Assembly (NCBI RefSeq): GCF_004137085.1
Contig: NZ_QYBC01000004.1
Span: forward strand, 1-64,000
Direction: 5' to 3'
From: Lichenibacterium ramalinae
GTDB taxonomy: Bacteria; Pseudomonadota; Alphaproteobacteria; Rhizobiales; Beijerinckiaceae
DNA length: 64,000 nt
Part shown: one piece after another, positions 15,948 through 24,958 of the stretch
How the letters are laid out: each line of letters starts with the position of its first letter
How positions within the stretch are numbered: position 1 is the first letter of the stretch
Notes under the pieces: generated by a model
Seen by the model: only the letters and a program-made list of their open reading frames with translations
Told to the model about the DNA's origin: nothing
The model's database searches: none
Program-made: the position numbers and the translations under genes

Positions 15948-16712
15948 TCAGGCGGCTTCCTCGACGTCGCCTTCTTCGGCATCCGCCTCGGCATCGGCCT
16001 CGGCTTCCGCCTTGGAGCGGCGCGGGCTCTTCTGCAGCTGCGTCTCGATCAGCTTGGCGACTTCGGAATCGGTCAGCTTCTGCACGGCCGCGATCTCGCG
16101 GGCCAGCCGGTCCAGCGCCGCCTCGTAGAGCTGCCGCTCGGAGTAGGACTGCTCGGGCTGGGCGTCCGAGCGGTACAGGTCGCGCACCACCTCGGCGACG
16201 GCGATGAGGTCGCCCGAGTTGATCTTGGCCTCGTATTCCTGGGCGCGGCGGGACCACATGGTGCGCTTGACGCGCGCCCGGCCGGCGAGCGTGTCGAGGC
16301 CCTTCTGCACCGCCTCCGGGTCGCTGAGCTTGCGCATGCCGACGGCCGCCACCTTGGGCAGCGGCACCTTGAGCTTCATCTTGTCCTTGGCGAAGGAGAT
16401 GACGAAGAGCTCGAGCTTGAAGCCCGCCACCTCTTCCTCCTCGATGGCCACGATCTCGCCGACCCCGTGGGCCGGATAGACGATGAACTCGCCGGCCTTG
16501 AAGCCCTGGCGCGAGCCGGGCACCTTGGCCACCGATTTGCCGGAATCAGCTTTCACCTGTTGCCCAGCGGGCGCGGGACGGATCGACTTCGACGGGAACC
16601 CCGGGCGCGAACCCGGCGCACCGAAGGAGGACCGCGCACGAGGGGTGACCTTCTCGGCGGAAGCCGGGGCCACGTCCGCTTCGGCGGGGGAAGAAGCTGA
16701 TTTCTGAGTCAC
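15948..16712 (-). CDS. carD: CarD family transcriptional regulator
   Basis: The CarD/TRCF RNA-polymerase-interacting domain starts near residue 71 (FKAGEFIVYPAHGVGEIVAIEEEEVAGF). A helical DNA-binding domain follows, with an acidic Ala/Glu tail (KAEAEADAEADAEE). CarD binds the RNAP beta subunit and stabilises open complexes, mainly at rRNA and growth genes. The start is taken as GTG 16712 (MTQKSASS) because family members begin this way; an ATG 31 codons upstream also keeps the frame open. The 70-residue low-complexity N-terminus is typical of alphaproteobacterial CarD. Confidence 0.9.
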   Translation of the reverse strand: MTQKSASSPAEADVAPASAEKVTPRARSSFGAPGSRPGFPSKSIRPAPAGQQVKADSGKSVAKVPGSRQGFKAGEFIVYPAHGVGEIVAIEEEEVAGFKLELFVISFAKDKMKLKVPLPKVAAVGMRKLSDPEAVQKGLDTLAGRARVKRTMWSRRAQEYEAKINSGDLIAVAEVVRDLYRSDAQPEQSYSERQLYEAALDRLAREIAAVQKLTDSEVAKLIETQLQKSPRRSKAEAEADAEADAEEGDVEEAA

Positions 16713-17063
16713 GATGATCCGTTCGCTGTTGCAGGCCTGGTGCCGTCGGGCATGTCGAGATATGCGGGTCGAGCCGGGGCCGTTTTTTGGGGTCGTCAGA
16801 TCCATGCACGCCAGTCGCCCGAGGTGGGCGGCTCACGCGAGTTCAGCGTTGAAGAAGCGGAAACGACCGGTTAAAGACACCACTCGAAAGCAGCTTGGAT
16901 CGACGCTGCGAAGCGGATGTGTCCACCGGATCGCAACTGCTCGCGCACATCGCCGATCGCCCGTGACCGTAACAGCACAGTGCTGAAAAATCAATGGTGA
17001 AGTGGCGCTCGGCCGCGGAACCAGCGGCGAACCGGGGTTTTCGCGGTCGGCGCCGTGCCCGCC
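16713..17063. other. Intergenic region, nothing recognised
   Basis: About 350 bases between carD and the HugZ-like gene. It must hold the carD promoter, but I see no clear boxes, no RNA gene and no repeat. Confidence 0.4.
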
Positions 17064-17849
17064 TCAGGGCGACGGCCGGCCGTCCGCGGGTGAGGCGGCC
17101 TGCGCCCACAGCACGAGTTGCCGCCGCAGTGCCGCCGGGTCGGTGACGCGGTTCGGGAAGGCGAGGCGCAGGGTCGCGTCGCCGCAGCCGAGGTCGATGC
17201 CGTCGGGGTCGAGCGAGACGACGCGCCAGTCCCCGTCCGGCGCGCCGCCGAGCGTCGTGGCGTAGAGCCGCAAGGCGTCGCGGTGGTCGGTGTTCATGTG
17301 CTCGGCCGCGCGCGTCTCCGCCGCCACGAGCGCTTCGGCGCCGGACAGGTCCGTCGTCAGGTCGCACGCCGCCAGGGTGTCGATGCGCCCGAAGCCGCCG
17401 ATGATGCGGGCTTCCCCCATCTCGAGGCGCCAGAAGGCGAAGTCGCCGAAGTCGACGTAGATCTCGGCCCGGGGATGGCGGCGCAGGAACCGCGCCCGCC
17501 AGGCGTCGCGTTCGGCCGGCGTCGCCTGCACGGCACGTCCCGTCAGGGTGAGCCGCGGATGGGTCAGCGGGTCGCCCCGGCCGGCGCTGTCGAGCAACAG
17601 GGAGCAGCGCGGGTCGGCCAGAAGGTGCCGGGTGTGGACCGCGAGGGTCGAGAGCGGCAGCACGGGGCTGCCGTCCGGCAGGCTCGCCACCGACACGAGG
17701 CTGGCATAGGGCGCGCCCTCGGGCGTCAGCGTGGCCAGCGCGCCCGAACGCACCGTCCGCAGCAGCCGTCGCGCGGCGTCCCGCGCGCCGTAGGGGCTTT
17801 CGGGGGCCGGCGGCGCGGCCGCCGGGGGAGAGGCTTCGTCGTCGCTCAT
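17064..17849 (-). CDS. HugZ-like haem-utilisation/pyridoxamine-oxidase-fold protein
   Basis: 261 residues. The N-terminal split-barrel flavin/haem-binding fold (RLLRTVRSGALATLTPEGAP to about residue 150) is followed by a DUF2470 domain with the signature AEHMNTDHRDAL. Family members bind or degrade haem, or act as general flavoproteins; the substrate here is unknown. ATG 17849 lies 4 bases after the stop of the ABC ATPase gene, so it is coupled to an amino-acid transporter, an uncommon partner. An ATG 6 codons earlier would overlap that gene. Confidence 0.8.
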   Translation of the reverse strand: MSDDEASPPAAAPPAPESPYGARDAARRLLRTVRSGALATLTPEGAPYASLVSVASLPDGSPVLPLSTLAVHTRHLLADPRCSLLLDSAGRGDPLTHPRLTLTGRAVQATPAERDAWRARFLRRHPRAEIYVDFGDFAFWRLEMGEARIIGGFGRIDTLAACDLTTDLSGAEALVAAETRAAEHMNTDHRDALRLYATTLGGAPDGDWRVVSLDPDGIDLGCGDATLRLAFPNRVTDPAALRRQLVLWAQAASPADGRPSP

Positions 17850-17853
17850 GCCC

Positions 17854-18627
17854 TCAGGCGGTAGCATGACGGGCGATGAAAGTCTTGAACCGGTCCGAGC
17901 CGCCGGTGCCGAAGACGTCCGCCGGCGGGCCGTCGCAGTCGACGAGGCCGTTCTGCAGGAACACGACCCGGTCCGACACGTCGCGGGCGAAGCCGATCTC
18001 GTGCGTCACGACCAGCATGGTGCGCCCTTCGGACGCCAGCGTCCGCATCACCCGCAGCACTTCGCCCACGAGTTCCGGGTCGAGCGCCGAGGTCGGCTCG
18101 TCGAAGAGCATCACGTCGGGCCGCATCGCCAGCGCCCGGGCAATGGCGGCGCGCTGCTGCTGGCCGCCCGACAGGTGCGCCGGATATTGGTGGCGCTTGT
18201 CGGCGATGCCGACCTTGGCGAGCAGCGCCTCGGCCTCGGCGACGCACTCCGCCTTGGGGCGCCCGAGCACGTGGACCGGCGCCTCGATGACGTTCTGCAG
18301 GATGGTCATATGGGACCAGAGGTTGAAGTTCTGGAACACCATGCCGAGGCGGGCGCGGAGGCGGTCGACCTGGCGCCGGTCGGCGGCGCCCGACCGGCCG
18401 TCACGGCCCTTGCGCATGCGGATCACCTCGTCGCCGAGCCTCACCTCGCCGCTGTCGGGCGTCTCGAGCAGGTTGATGCAGCGCAGGAAGGTGCTCTTGC
18501 CCGAGCCGCTGGCGCCCAGGATGGAGATGACGTCGCCCTGGCGGGCGTCGAGCGAGATGCCCTTGAGCACTTCGAGAGCCCCGAAGGTCTTGCGCAGGTC
18601 CTTGACCGAGAGGGCGACGGGAATCAT
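17854..18627 (-). CDS. Polar amino-acid ABC transporter ATP-binding protein (HisP-like)
   Basis: 257 residues. Walker A is GASGSGKST, Q-loop FQNFNLW, signature LSGGQQQR, Walker B VMLFDEPTSALD and the H-loop VTHE. The length and the insert before the Q-loop fit HisP/OccP, energising import of basic amino acids or opines. ATG 18627 shares its A with the stop of the permease gene (TGATG). Confidence 0.92.
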   Translation of the reverse strand: MIPVALSVKDLRKTFGALEVLKGISLDARQGDVISILGASGSGKSTFLRCINLLETPDSGEVRLGDEVIRMRKGRDGRSGAADRRQVDRLRARLGMVFQNFNLWSHMTILQNVIEAPVHVLGRPKAECVAEAEALLAKVGIADKRHQYPAHLSGGQQQRAAIARALAMRPDVMLFDEPTSALDPELVGEVLRVMRTLASEGRTMLVVTHEIGFARDVSDRVVFLQNGLVDCDGPPADVFGTGGSDRFKTFIARHATA

Positions 18628-19361
18628 CAGGCGGTACCGAGTTCGAGGGGGGTGTCGAGGCCGGGCAGGGCGTCCGGCGCCCGGCGGAGGTGGGGCGACA
18701 GGCGCCATTCGAGCAGCGCGACCGCGCGGGCGATGGCGATGTTCAGCACGAGATAGATGGCGCCGGCGCACAGGAAGACCTCGATGGCCCGGTAGGTCTC
18801 CGAGTTCAGCTTGGCGGCGACGAACATGGTCTCCTTCAGCGTGACGATGCTGGCCAGGGCGGTGGCCTTGGTCATCAGGATGATCTCGGTAGCGTAGCTC
18901 GGCAAGGCCTGGCGCAGTGCGATCGGCAGCACGACCCGGCGCAGCAGCGTCAGCCGCGGCATGCCGCAGGCGCGTGCCGCCTCGACCTGCCCGGTCGGCA
19001 CAGCCGCCAGCGCCCCGCGGAAGATCTCGCTCGTATAGGCGCCGGTGTTGAGCGCCAGGGCCAGCACCGCGCACCAGAACGGGTCGCGCAGCACGGGCCA
19101 GGCCACACTGTGGCGCACCTCCGGGAACTGGCTGAGCCCGTAGTAGATGAGGAAGAGCTGCACCAGCAGGGGCGTGCCGCGGAACACGAAGACATAGGCG
19201 GCGGCGAGGGCCGAAAGGCCCGGCACCCGGCCGGCCCGCATCCAGGCGAGCAGCGCCGCCAGCACGCCGCCGGCCAGCACTGAAGTGACGAAGAGTTCCA
19301 GCGTCAGCGGCAGGCCGCTCAGCAGCGCCACCGTGGTCTGCGCCATGAAGCCGAAGTCCAT
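18627..19361 (-). CDS. Polar amino-acid ABC transporter permease (HisM-like)
   Basis: 244 residues, about five membrane helices. The EAA-loop QVEAARACGMPRLTLLRRVVLP contacts the ATPase, and FRGTPLLVQLFLIYYG is typical of the HisM/ArtM group. It forms a heterodimer with the permease at 19377-20087 and follows it by 15 bases. Confidence 0.9.
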   Translation of the reverse strand: MDFGFMAQTTVALLSGLPLTLELFVTSVLAGGVLAALLAWMRAGRVPGLSALAAAYVFVFRGTPLLVQLFLIYYGLSQFPEVRHSVAWPVLRDPFWCAVLALALNTGAYTSEIFRGALAAVPTGQVEAARACGMPRLTLLRRVVLPIALRQALPSYATEIILMTKATALASIVTLKETMFVAAKLNSETYRAIEVFLCAGAIYLVLNIAIARAVALLEWRLSPHLRRAPDALPGLDTPLELGTA

Positions 19362-19376
19362 GCCGGCGCGCCTCCG

Positions 19377-20087
19377 CTACAGGCGCCGCAGCGAGCGCGA
19401 CATGCGCCACTCGGCCCGGCCGAACAGCAGCGTCGAACCCGTGGTGAGCACCAGGTAGAGCGCCCCCGCCGCGACGTAGAAGGCGAAGGGCTGGTGGGTC
19501 GAGCCCGCACCGATCTGGCTCTGGCGCAGCAGTTCGACGAGGCCCGTCACCGACACCAGCGCCGATTCCTTCAATGCCAGCTGCCACACGTTGCCGAGGC
19601 CGGGCAGCGCGATGGCGACGATCTGCGGCGCCAGGATGCGCCTGAACCGCAGGCCGCCGTCCATGCCGAGCGCCCGCGCCGCCTCCACCTGCCCGCGCGG
19701 AACGGCCAGGGCGGCGCCGCGGAACACCTCGGCCTGGTAGGCGCCGGAAACCAGGCCGCAGGCCAAGGCCCCGGCGAGGAAGGACGGCAGGCCGAGGAAG
19801 CCTTCCGCCCCCATGGCCTGGCCGAGCCGGGTCACGATGGCGCTGCCGCCGAAATAGACGAGGTAGATGACGAGGAGGTCCGGCACGCCGCGCAGCACCG
19901 TGGTGTAGGCGTCGCCCGCCGCCCGCAGCGCCCGGCTTCCCGAAAGCTTCGTCGCCGCCACCACCGCGCCCAGCACGGCGCCGATGGCGAAGGCCGACAC
20001 GGCGACCCCCAGCGTCACCAGCGTGGCGCGCAACAGCGCCGCGCCCCAACCGGCCGGGCCGAAGCCGAACAGCGCGAGATCCGTCAC
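19377..20087 (-). CDS. Polar amino-acid ABC transporter permease (HisQ-like)
   Basis: 236 residues, about five membrane helices. It has the conserved VLRGVPDLLVIYLVYFG and the EAA-loop GQVEAARALGMDGGLRFRRIL. It is the second half of the permease heterodimer. It starts 19 bases after the binding-protein gene, so all four transporter genes form one unit. Confidence 0.9.
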   Translation of the reverse strand: MTDLALFGFGPAGWGAALLRATLVTLGVAVSAFAIGAVLGAVVAATKLSGSRALRAAGDAYTTVLRGVPDLLVIYLVYFGGSAIVTRLGQAMGAEGFLGLPSFLAGALACGLVSGAYQAEVFRGAALAVPRGQVEAARALGMDGGLRFRRILAPQIVAIALPGLGNVWQLALKESALVSVTGLVELLRQSQIGAGSTHQPFAFYVAAGALYLVLTTGSTLLFGRAEWRMSRSLRRL

Positions 20088-20106
20088 CGACGCCGTCCCG
20101 GACGGA

Positions 20107-20958
20107 TCAGCTCGGCGGCATCATGTCGAGCTTGAACCACTTGTCCTGCAGCGCCTTCAGGGTGCCGTCGGCCCTCGCGGAGGCGATGGCCTTGTCGAAC
20201 ATGGCCTTGAGGTCGGTGTCGCCCTTGCGCAGGCCGACGCCCACGCCGCGACCGAACACGTCGCCGCCGCGGAACTCGGCTCCCGCCAGCGTCAGGTCCT
20301 TGGCGTCTGGCTTCGACAGCGTGGTGAGAAAATAGGCATCGTCGGCGAAAGCGGCGTCGATCCGCCCGGCCATCAGGTCGAGATCGTGCTGCTCGGTCGT
20401 CTTGTATTCCTGGATGGTGGCGACGTCCTTGAAGTACTTGTCGACGAAGTTGGCGTGGATCGTCGCCACCTGCACGCCGATCGTCTTGCCCTTCAGCATC
20501 GCCCGCATCCTGTCGATGACCTCCTTGTTGTGGGGGTCGTCCTTCGACAGGTTCAGGATCTCGCCGGTGCCGGGCAGCTTGGCGAGGTCGCTGGACTTCG
20601 GCACCATGAGGCCGGCCGGCCCGGCCGCGTAGGCGTTGGAGAAGTCGATCACCTCGAGGCGCTTCGGCGTGATGTTCATGCCCGCCATGATGCCGTCGAA
20701 CTTGCCGGCGTTGAGGGCCGGGATCATGCCGTCCCAGTCGTTCTGCACGACGGCACATTCCACCTTCATGCGCGTGCAGAGGTCGTGGGCGAGGTCGACC
20801 TCGAAGCCCGCGAGCTTGCCGTCCGGCAGCACGTAGTTCCAGGGCTCGTAGGCGCCTTCCGTGGCGATCGTGACCTTGGTCCAGTCCTTGGCCTGCACCG
20901 GGCCGAGGCCGAGGACGGCGGACAGGGCGACGACGGCGGCGATGGCGTGGCGGTTCAT
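20107..20958 (-). CDS. Periplasmic binding protein for basic amino acids or opines
   Basis: 283 residues with a Sec signal peptide (cleavage near VQA-KDW, residue 23). The SBP type 3 fold is clear: TEGAYEPWNYVLPDGKLAGFEVDLA and DFSNAYAAGPAGLMVP. Sequence style is closest to the HisJ/ArgT/OccT/NocT group, so the ligand is likely His, Arg, ornithine or an opine; I cannot choose. It is the first gene of the transporter operon that ends with the HugZ-like gene. Confidence 0.88.
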   Translation of the reverse strand: MNRHAIAAVVALSAVLGLGPVQAKDWTKVTIATEGAYEPWNYVLPDGKLAGFEVDLAHDLCTRMKVECAVVQNDWDGMIPALNAGKFDGIMAGMNITPKRLEVIDFSNAYAAGPAGLMVPKSSDLAKLPGTGEILNLSKDDPHNKEVIDRMRAMLKGKTIGVQVATIHANFVDKYFKDVATIQEYKTTEQHDLDLMAGRIDAAFADDAYFLTTLSKPDAKDLTLAGAEFRGGDVFGRGVGVGLRKGDTDLKAMFDKAIASARADGTLKALQDKWFKLDMMPPS

Positions 20959-21137
20959 TCCCGGCCTCCCGAGGGTCGGGCGCTCGGGCGCCCGTTCCCC
21001 CGCATGGTGTTATGGTTCCATGACGGAAAGCAAGGGTCGGGCCGCGTCAGGGACCCACCTCGATCGGTGCTGCGATTCACCCCCCCCTGCCAAGGGACGG
21101 GTCCGGAAGAGCGGAGCACCGATCGCCGTGGGAGCCC

Positions 21138-24100
21138 TCACTCCCCAGCGGCGAGCGGGAGCTTTCCGGCGCGGCGGGACCGCCGGAACGGCCAGCGCAG
21201 CCGCTGCAGCCGCGCCATGCCGAGATATATGATGGGCGTCGTGTAGAGCGTCAGCGCCTGGCTGAGGATCAGGCCGCCCATGATGGTGACGCCGAGCGGC
21301 CGTCGAAGCTCGGCACCGACGCCCTCGCCGAAGGCGATCGGCATGGCGCCGAACAGCGCCGCCAGCGTCGTCATCAGGATGGGGCGGAAGCGTTCGAGAC
21401 AGGCGGCGTAGATGGCGTCGCGCGGGCTCATGCCGTCGTCCCGCTCGGCATGGATGGCGAAATCGACCAGCATGATGCCGTTCTTCTTCACGATGCCGAT
21501 GAGCAGGATGATGCCGATGAAGGCGATCACCGTCAGCTCCATGCCGACCAGCCGCAGCGCCAGGAGGGCGCCGAGTCCGGCCGAGGGCAGGGTGGAAAGG
21601 ATCGTCAGCGGATGGGTCAGGCTCTCGTAGAGCACGCCGAGGATGATGTAGATCGAGCCGAGCGCCGCCAGCACGAGCAGGCCCTGGCCGCCAGCGCCCT
21701 GCTGGAACACGAGGGCGTCGCCGGCGAATTCGGCATGGAGCCCGTCCGGCAGGTGCATTTCGGCGACCGCCTGCCGGATGGCGTCGCTGGTGGTTTCCAG
21801 GCTGGCGCCGTCGACGAGGTTGTAGCTCAGCGTCACGGACGGGAAGGCGCCCTGGTGGTTGACCACGAGGGCGGCGTTGCGGCGCTTGACGGTGGCGAAG
21901 GCGGCGAGCGGCACCTGGGTGCCGTTGGCGCCGGGCACGTAGATGCGGGTCAGGTCGGACGGGTCGCGCTGGTCCCGCGGGGCCACTTCCAACACGACGC
22001 GGTACTGGTTGCGCTGCGTGTAGATCGTCGAGATCTGACGCTCGCCGAAGGCGTCGCTGAGGGCGTCGTCGATCGACTGGATGGCGACGCCGAGCCGGGA
22101 CGCGGTCGGGCGATCGATGACGACCTCCGCCTCGAGCCCGCCCTGTTCGCGGTCCGTCGACATGTCGACGACGCCCGGCACCGCCTTCAGCCGGGCGAGC
22201 ACGCGGGGCTGCCAGGTCTGGAGTTCGTCGAGGTCCGCGTCCCACAGCGAGAACTGGTAGGCGCCCTTGCCGCCCCGCCCGCCGGCCCGCAGGTCCTGCA
22301 CCGGGATCATGAAGAGGCGGATCCCCGGCGTGTGGGCCAGCTTGCGGCGCAGCCGGTCGATGACCTTGGCGGCCGTCGGGCGCTGTCCCTCCGGCTTGAG
22401 TCCGATGAAGAGCGAGCCCGAGTTGACGGCTCCCCCGCCGGGCCCGCCTCCGATGAAGGAGCCCACGCCGTCGACCGCAGGGTCCTTCAGGATGACGTCG
22501 GCGAGCCCCTGCTGCAGGGTCGCCATGGCCGGGAAGGACGTGTCGGCGGCGGCCTCGGTCATCCCCATGATGAGGCCGGTGTCGTCCTCCGGCACGAAGC
22601 CCTTGGGCGTGGTCTTGAACAGCTCCACGGTGAGGCCGACCGTGAGCACCATGACGAGCACCATGAGCCAGGGATGGCGCAACGCCACCCTGAGGCTCGT
22701 CGCATAGCCGCCGACCAGCCGGGAGAGCCCCCCCTCCACCAGCCGGTCGAGGACGCCCGGCGGGCGATGGTCGTGCGGCTTCATGAAATGGGCGCAGAGC
22801 ATCGGGGTCAGCGTCAGCGACACCAGCGTCGACACCACGACGGCGAAGGTGAGGGTGAGCGAGAACTCCCGGAAGAAGGCGCCGATGATGCCGCTCATGA
22901 AGATCAGCGGCACGAAGGCCGCCACCAGCGACAGGCTGATCGACACGACCGTGAAGCCGATCTGCCGCGAGCCCAGGAGGGCGGCGGCGACCGGCTTCAT
23001 GCCGCGCTCGATGTTGCGCGACACGTTCTCGATCATCACGATGGCGTCGTCGACCACGAAGCCGACCGAGATGGTGATGGCCATCAGGCTGAGGTTGTCG
23101 AGGCTGAACCCCGCCACCCACATGCAGGCGACCGTGCCGGCGAGCGACAGCGGCACGGCGACGCCCGCCGCCAGCGTCGGCGTGGCCCGCCGAAGGAAGG
23201 CCAGCACCACGCCCATCACCAGCGCCACCGTGATGAGCAGCGTGATCTGGATGTCGTCGACGGCGGCGCGGATCGTCACGGTGCGATCGGTGAAGATGGA
23301 GATATCGACGCCCGCCGGCACCCAGCGGCGCAGTTCGGGCAGCAGCGCCTTCACGCGGTCCACCGTGTCGATGACGTTGGCCTTGGGCTGCTTGGTGACG
23401 ATGAGCAGTACTGAGGGGCGCTTGTTGTACCAGCCGGCGGAGCGGCGGCTCTTGTTGCCGCGCTCGACCGTGGCGACGTCGCCGAGCTTGACCACCGTGC
23501 CGTGCTGCGCCCGCACCACGATGGCGGCGAAGTCTTCCGGGGTCGACAGCCGGTCAGAGGTCGCCAGCGTCTCGGTGAGCTCCGGCCCGTCGAAGGAGCC
23601 GATGGCCTGTCCGACGTTGGCGTTGCCGATGGCGGTGCGGATCGTGTCGACCGACAGGCCCATGGCGGCCAGGCGCTGCGGGTCGATCCTGACCCGGATG
23701 GCGGGCTGCGCGGCGCCGTTGACGGTGACCTCGGCGACGCCGTCCACCTGGCTGATCTTCTGGGCGATGACGGTGTCGGCGGCGTCGTAGAGCGCCGTGA
23801 CGGGCAGCGTGTCCGAGGTCAGCGCCAGGATGATGACGGGGAAGGCGGCGGAATTGGCCTTGCGGTAGGTCGGCAGGGTGGGCAGATCGCCCGGCAGGTC
23901 GGCGGCGGCGGCGTTGAGCGCCGCCTGGACGTCGCGCGCCGCGTCGTCGACGTTGCGGCCGAGGTCGAACTGCAGCGAGATGGAGGAGGAGCCGAGGGTG
24001 GAGTTGGACGTGAGTTCGTTCAGCCCCGAGATCTCGCCGAGCCGCCGCTCCAGCGGCGCCGCGACCGTCGCCGCCATGATGGCGGGGTCGGCGCCCGGCC

Positions 24101-24251
24101 GGGACGCGTTGACCCGGATCGCCGGGAAGTCGACGGCCGGCAGGCTCGCCACGGGCAGTTGGAAGTAGGCGACGGCGCCCACGAGGAACAGGCCCACGGC
24201 GAGCAGCGTCGTGCCGATGGGGCGGCGGATGAAGGGGGCCGAGATGTTCAC
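21138..24251 (-). CDS. RND multidrug efflux pump, MdtC/MuxC type
   Basis: 1037 residues with 12 membrane helices and two large periplasmic loops. The N-terminus MNISAPFIRRPIGTTLLAVG and the TM4 proton-relay VGFVVDDAIVMIENV (Asp-Asp) are typical of MdtB/MdtC. Such pumps work as a two-RND heterotrimer with a shared fusion protein. Its ATG overlaps the stop of the VapC-like gene by 4 bases (ATGA). It ends the efflux operon. Confidence 0.92.
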   Translation of the reverse strand: MNISAPFIRRPIGTTLLAVGLFLVGAVAYFQLPVASLPAVDFPAIRVNASRPGADPAIMAATVAAPLERRLGEISGLNELTSNSTLGSSSISLQFDLGRNVDDAARDVQAALNAAAADLPGDLPTLPTYRKANSAAFPVIILALTSDTLPVTALYDAADTVIAQKISQVDGVAEVTVNGAAQPAIRVRIDPQRLAAMGLSVDTIRTAIGNANVGQAIGSFDGPELTETLATSDRLSTPEDFAAIVVRAQHGTVVKLGDVATVERGNKSRRSAGWYNKRPSVLLIVTKQPKANVIDTVDRVKALLPELRRWVPAGVDISIFTDRTVTIRAAVDDIQITLLITVALVMGVVLAFLRRATPTLAAGVAVPLSLAGTVACMWVAGFSLDNLSLMAITISVGFVVDDAIVMIENVSRNIERGMKPVAAALLGSRQIGFTVVSISLSLVAAFVPLIFMSGIIGAFFREFSLTLTFAVVVSTLVSLTLTPMLCAHFMKPHDHRPPGVLDRLVEGGLSRLVGGYATSLRVALRHPWLMVLVMVLTVGLTVELFKTTPKGFVPEDDTGLIMGMTEAAADTSFPAMATLQQGLADVILKDPAVDGVGSFIGGGPGGGAVNSGSLFIGLKPEGQRPTAAKVIDRLRRKLAHTPGIRLFMIPVQDLRAGGRGGKGAYQFSLWDADLDELQTWQPRVLARLKAVPGVVDMSTDREQGGLEAEVVIDRPTASRLGVAIQSIDDALSDAFGERQISTIYTQRNQYRVVLEVAPRDQRDPSDLTRIYVPGANGTQVPLAAFATVKRRNAALVVNHQGAFPSVTLSYNLVDGASLETTSDAIRQAVAEMHLPDGLHAEFAGDALVFQQGAGGQGLLVLAALGSIYIILGVLYESLTHPLTILSTLPSAGLGALLALRLVGMELTVIAFIGIILLIGIVKKNGIMLVDFAIHAERDDGMSPRDAIYAACLERFRPILMTTLAALFGAMPIAFGEGVGAELRRPLGVTIMGGLILSQALTLYTTPIIYLGMARLQRLRWPFRRSRRAGKLPLAAGE

Positions 24252-24661
24252 GGGGCGAGCGGCCCGAGGAGGGCGACGCCGCAGGTGCGGGCGGCGGCCG
24301 CGAGGGCGCGGTCGAGCGTGGCGAGGGGCACGCCCGCGCCGAGCGCCACATCGAGGTAGGCCGCATCGTAGGCCGTCAAGGCGTGAGTGCGGGCCATTGC
24401 GAGTACGACGACATCGCTCGATATGGCGACACTGACCAGGGAAAGCTGTCTCAGCTTGCCCATGGCTGATTCTGCCGCTCCTGGCGCGCTCCGCCCACGT
24501 CGCTCGACCTTGAGCAGAATGTTCCGGATCTCGTGCCAGGACAAATCCGGCACCACGCCGCCGTCCTTCTCAACGAAGTCCAGCACGGTATCCGAGGCAT
24601 CGTTCCTTTCGTCAGGGATCAACCAAGCCGCTGCCATCGATGCGTCCACGACGCAGGTCAT
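24248..24661 (-). CDS. VapC-type PIN-domain toxin
   Basis: 137 residues. CVVDASMAAAWL carries the first PIN Asp (D6), LSWHEIRN the central Glu, and LTAYDAAYLDVALG the later Asp residues, giving the acidic Mg-binding site of a PIN RNase. ATG 24661 shares its A with the antitoxin stop. The stop overlaps the start of the second RND pump, so the toxin is translated as part of the efflux operon. Known VapC toxins cut tRNA or rRNA; the target here is unknown. Confidence 0.88.
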   Translation of the reverse strand: MTCVVDASMAAAWLIPDERNDASDTVLDFVEKDGGVVPDLSWHEIRNILLKVERRGRSAPGAAESAMGKLRQLSLVSVAISSDVVVLAMARTHALTAYDAAYLDVALGAGVPLATLDRALAAAARTCGVALLGPLAP

Positions 24662-24912
24662 CAACGCCGGCCTTCGTCTCGCCAAGCGATGATTTCGTCG
24701 ATCGTCGTCGGCGCGAAATCCTTGCGGCCCGCCCGGATGGCAGCGACGGCAGCCTCGACGCCTTTCCGATCAGGCTGCTCGGGCTCCCGGGTCAGACGGG
24801 CGAGGGGTTTCGCGTCGCGTGCGATGACGAACTCGTGCCCGGCTTCTACCTCGGCGAGCAGTTCCGGCAGCTTCGTGGCGAGATCGCTCACGTCAAAGGT
24901 CAAGGTCATCAT
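24661..24912 (-). CDS. Phd/VapB-type antitoxin
   Basis: 83 residues. MTLTFDVSDLATKLPELLAEVEAG plus EFVIARDAKPLARL is the Phd/YefM DNA-binding N-domain, and the C-terminal helix (TTIDEIIAWRDEGRR) should wrap the toxin. ATG 24912 or the adjacent ATG 24909 is the likely start; it lies 46 bases after the first RND pump's stop. It is directly upstream of its toxin, the normal TA order. Confidence 0.85.
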   Translation of the reverse strand: MMTLTFDVSDLATKLPELLAEVEAGHEFVIARDAKPLARLTREPEQPDRKGVEAAVAAIRAGRKDFAPTTIDEIIAWRDEGRR

Positions 24913-24958
24913 GCCCTCCAATTCGAGCGCTGTTGTATCATGCGGCGGCGCCGCGGCC

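Noticed and set aside
17854..20049. A 731-codon minus-strand frame that would fuse the ABC ATPase to an upstream domain
   Set aside because: The part before ATG 18627 is an out-of-frame reading of the two permease genes, not a fusion.
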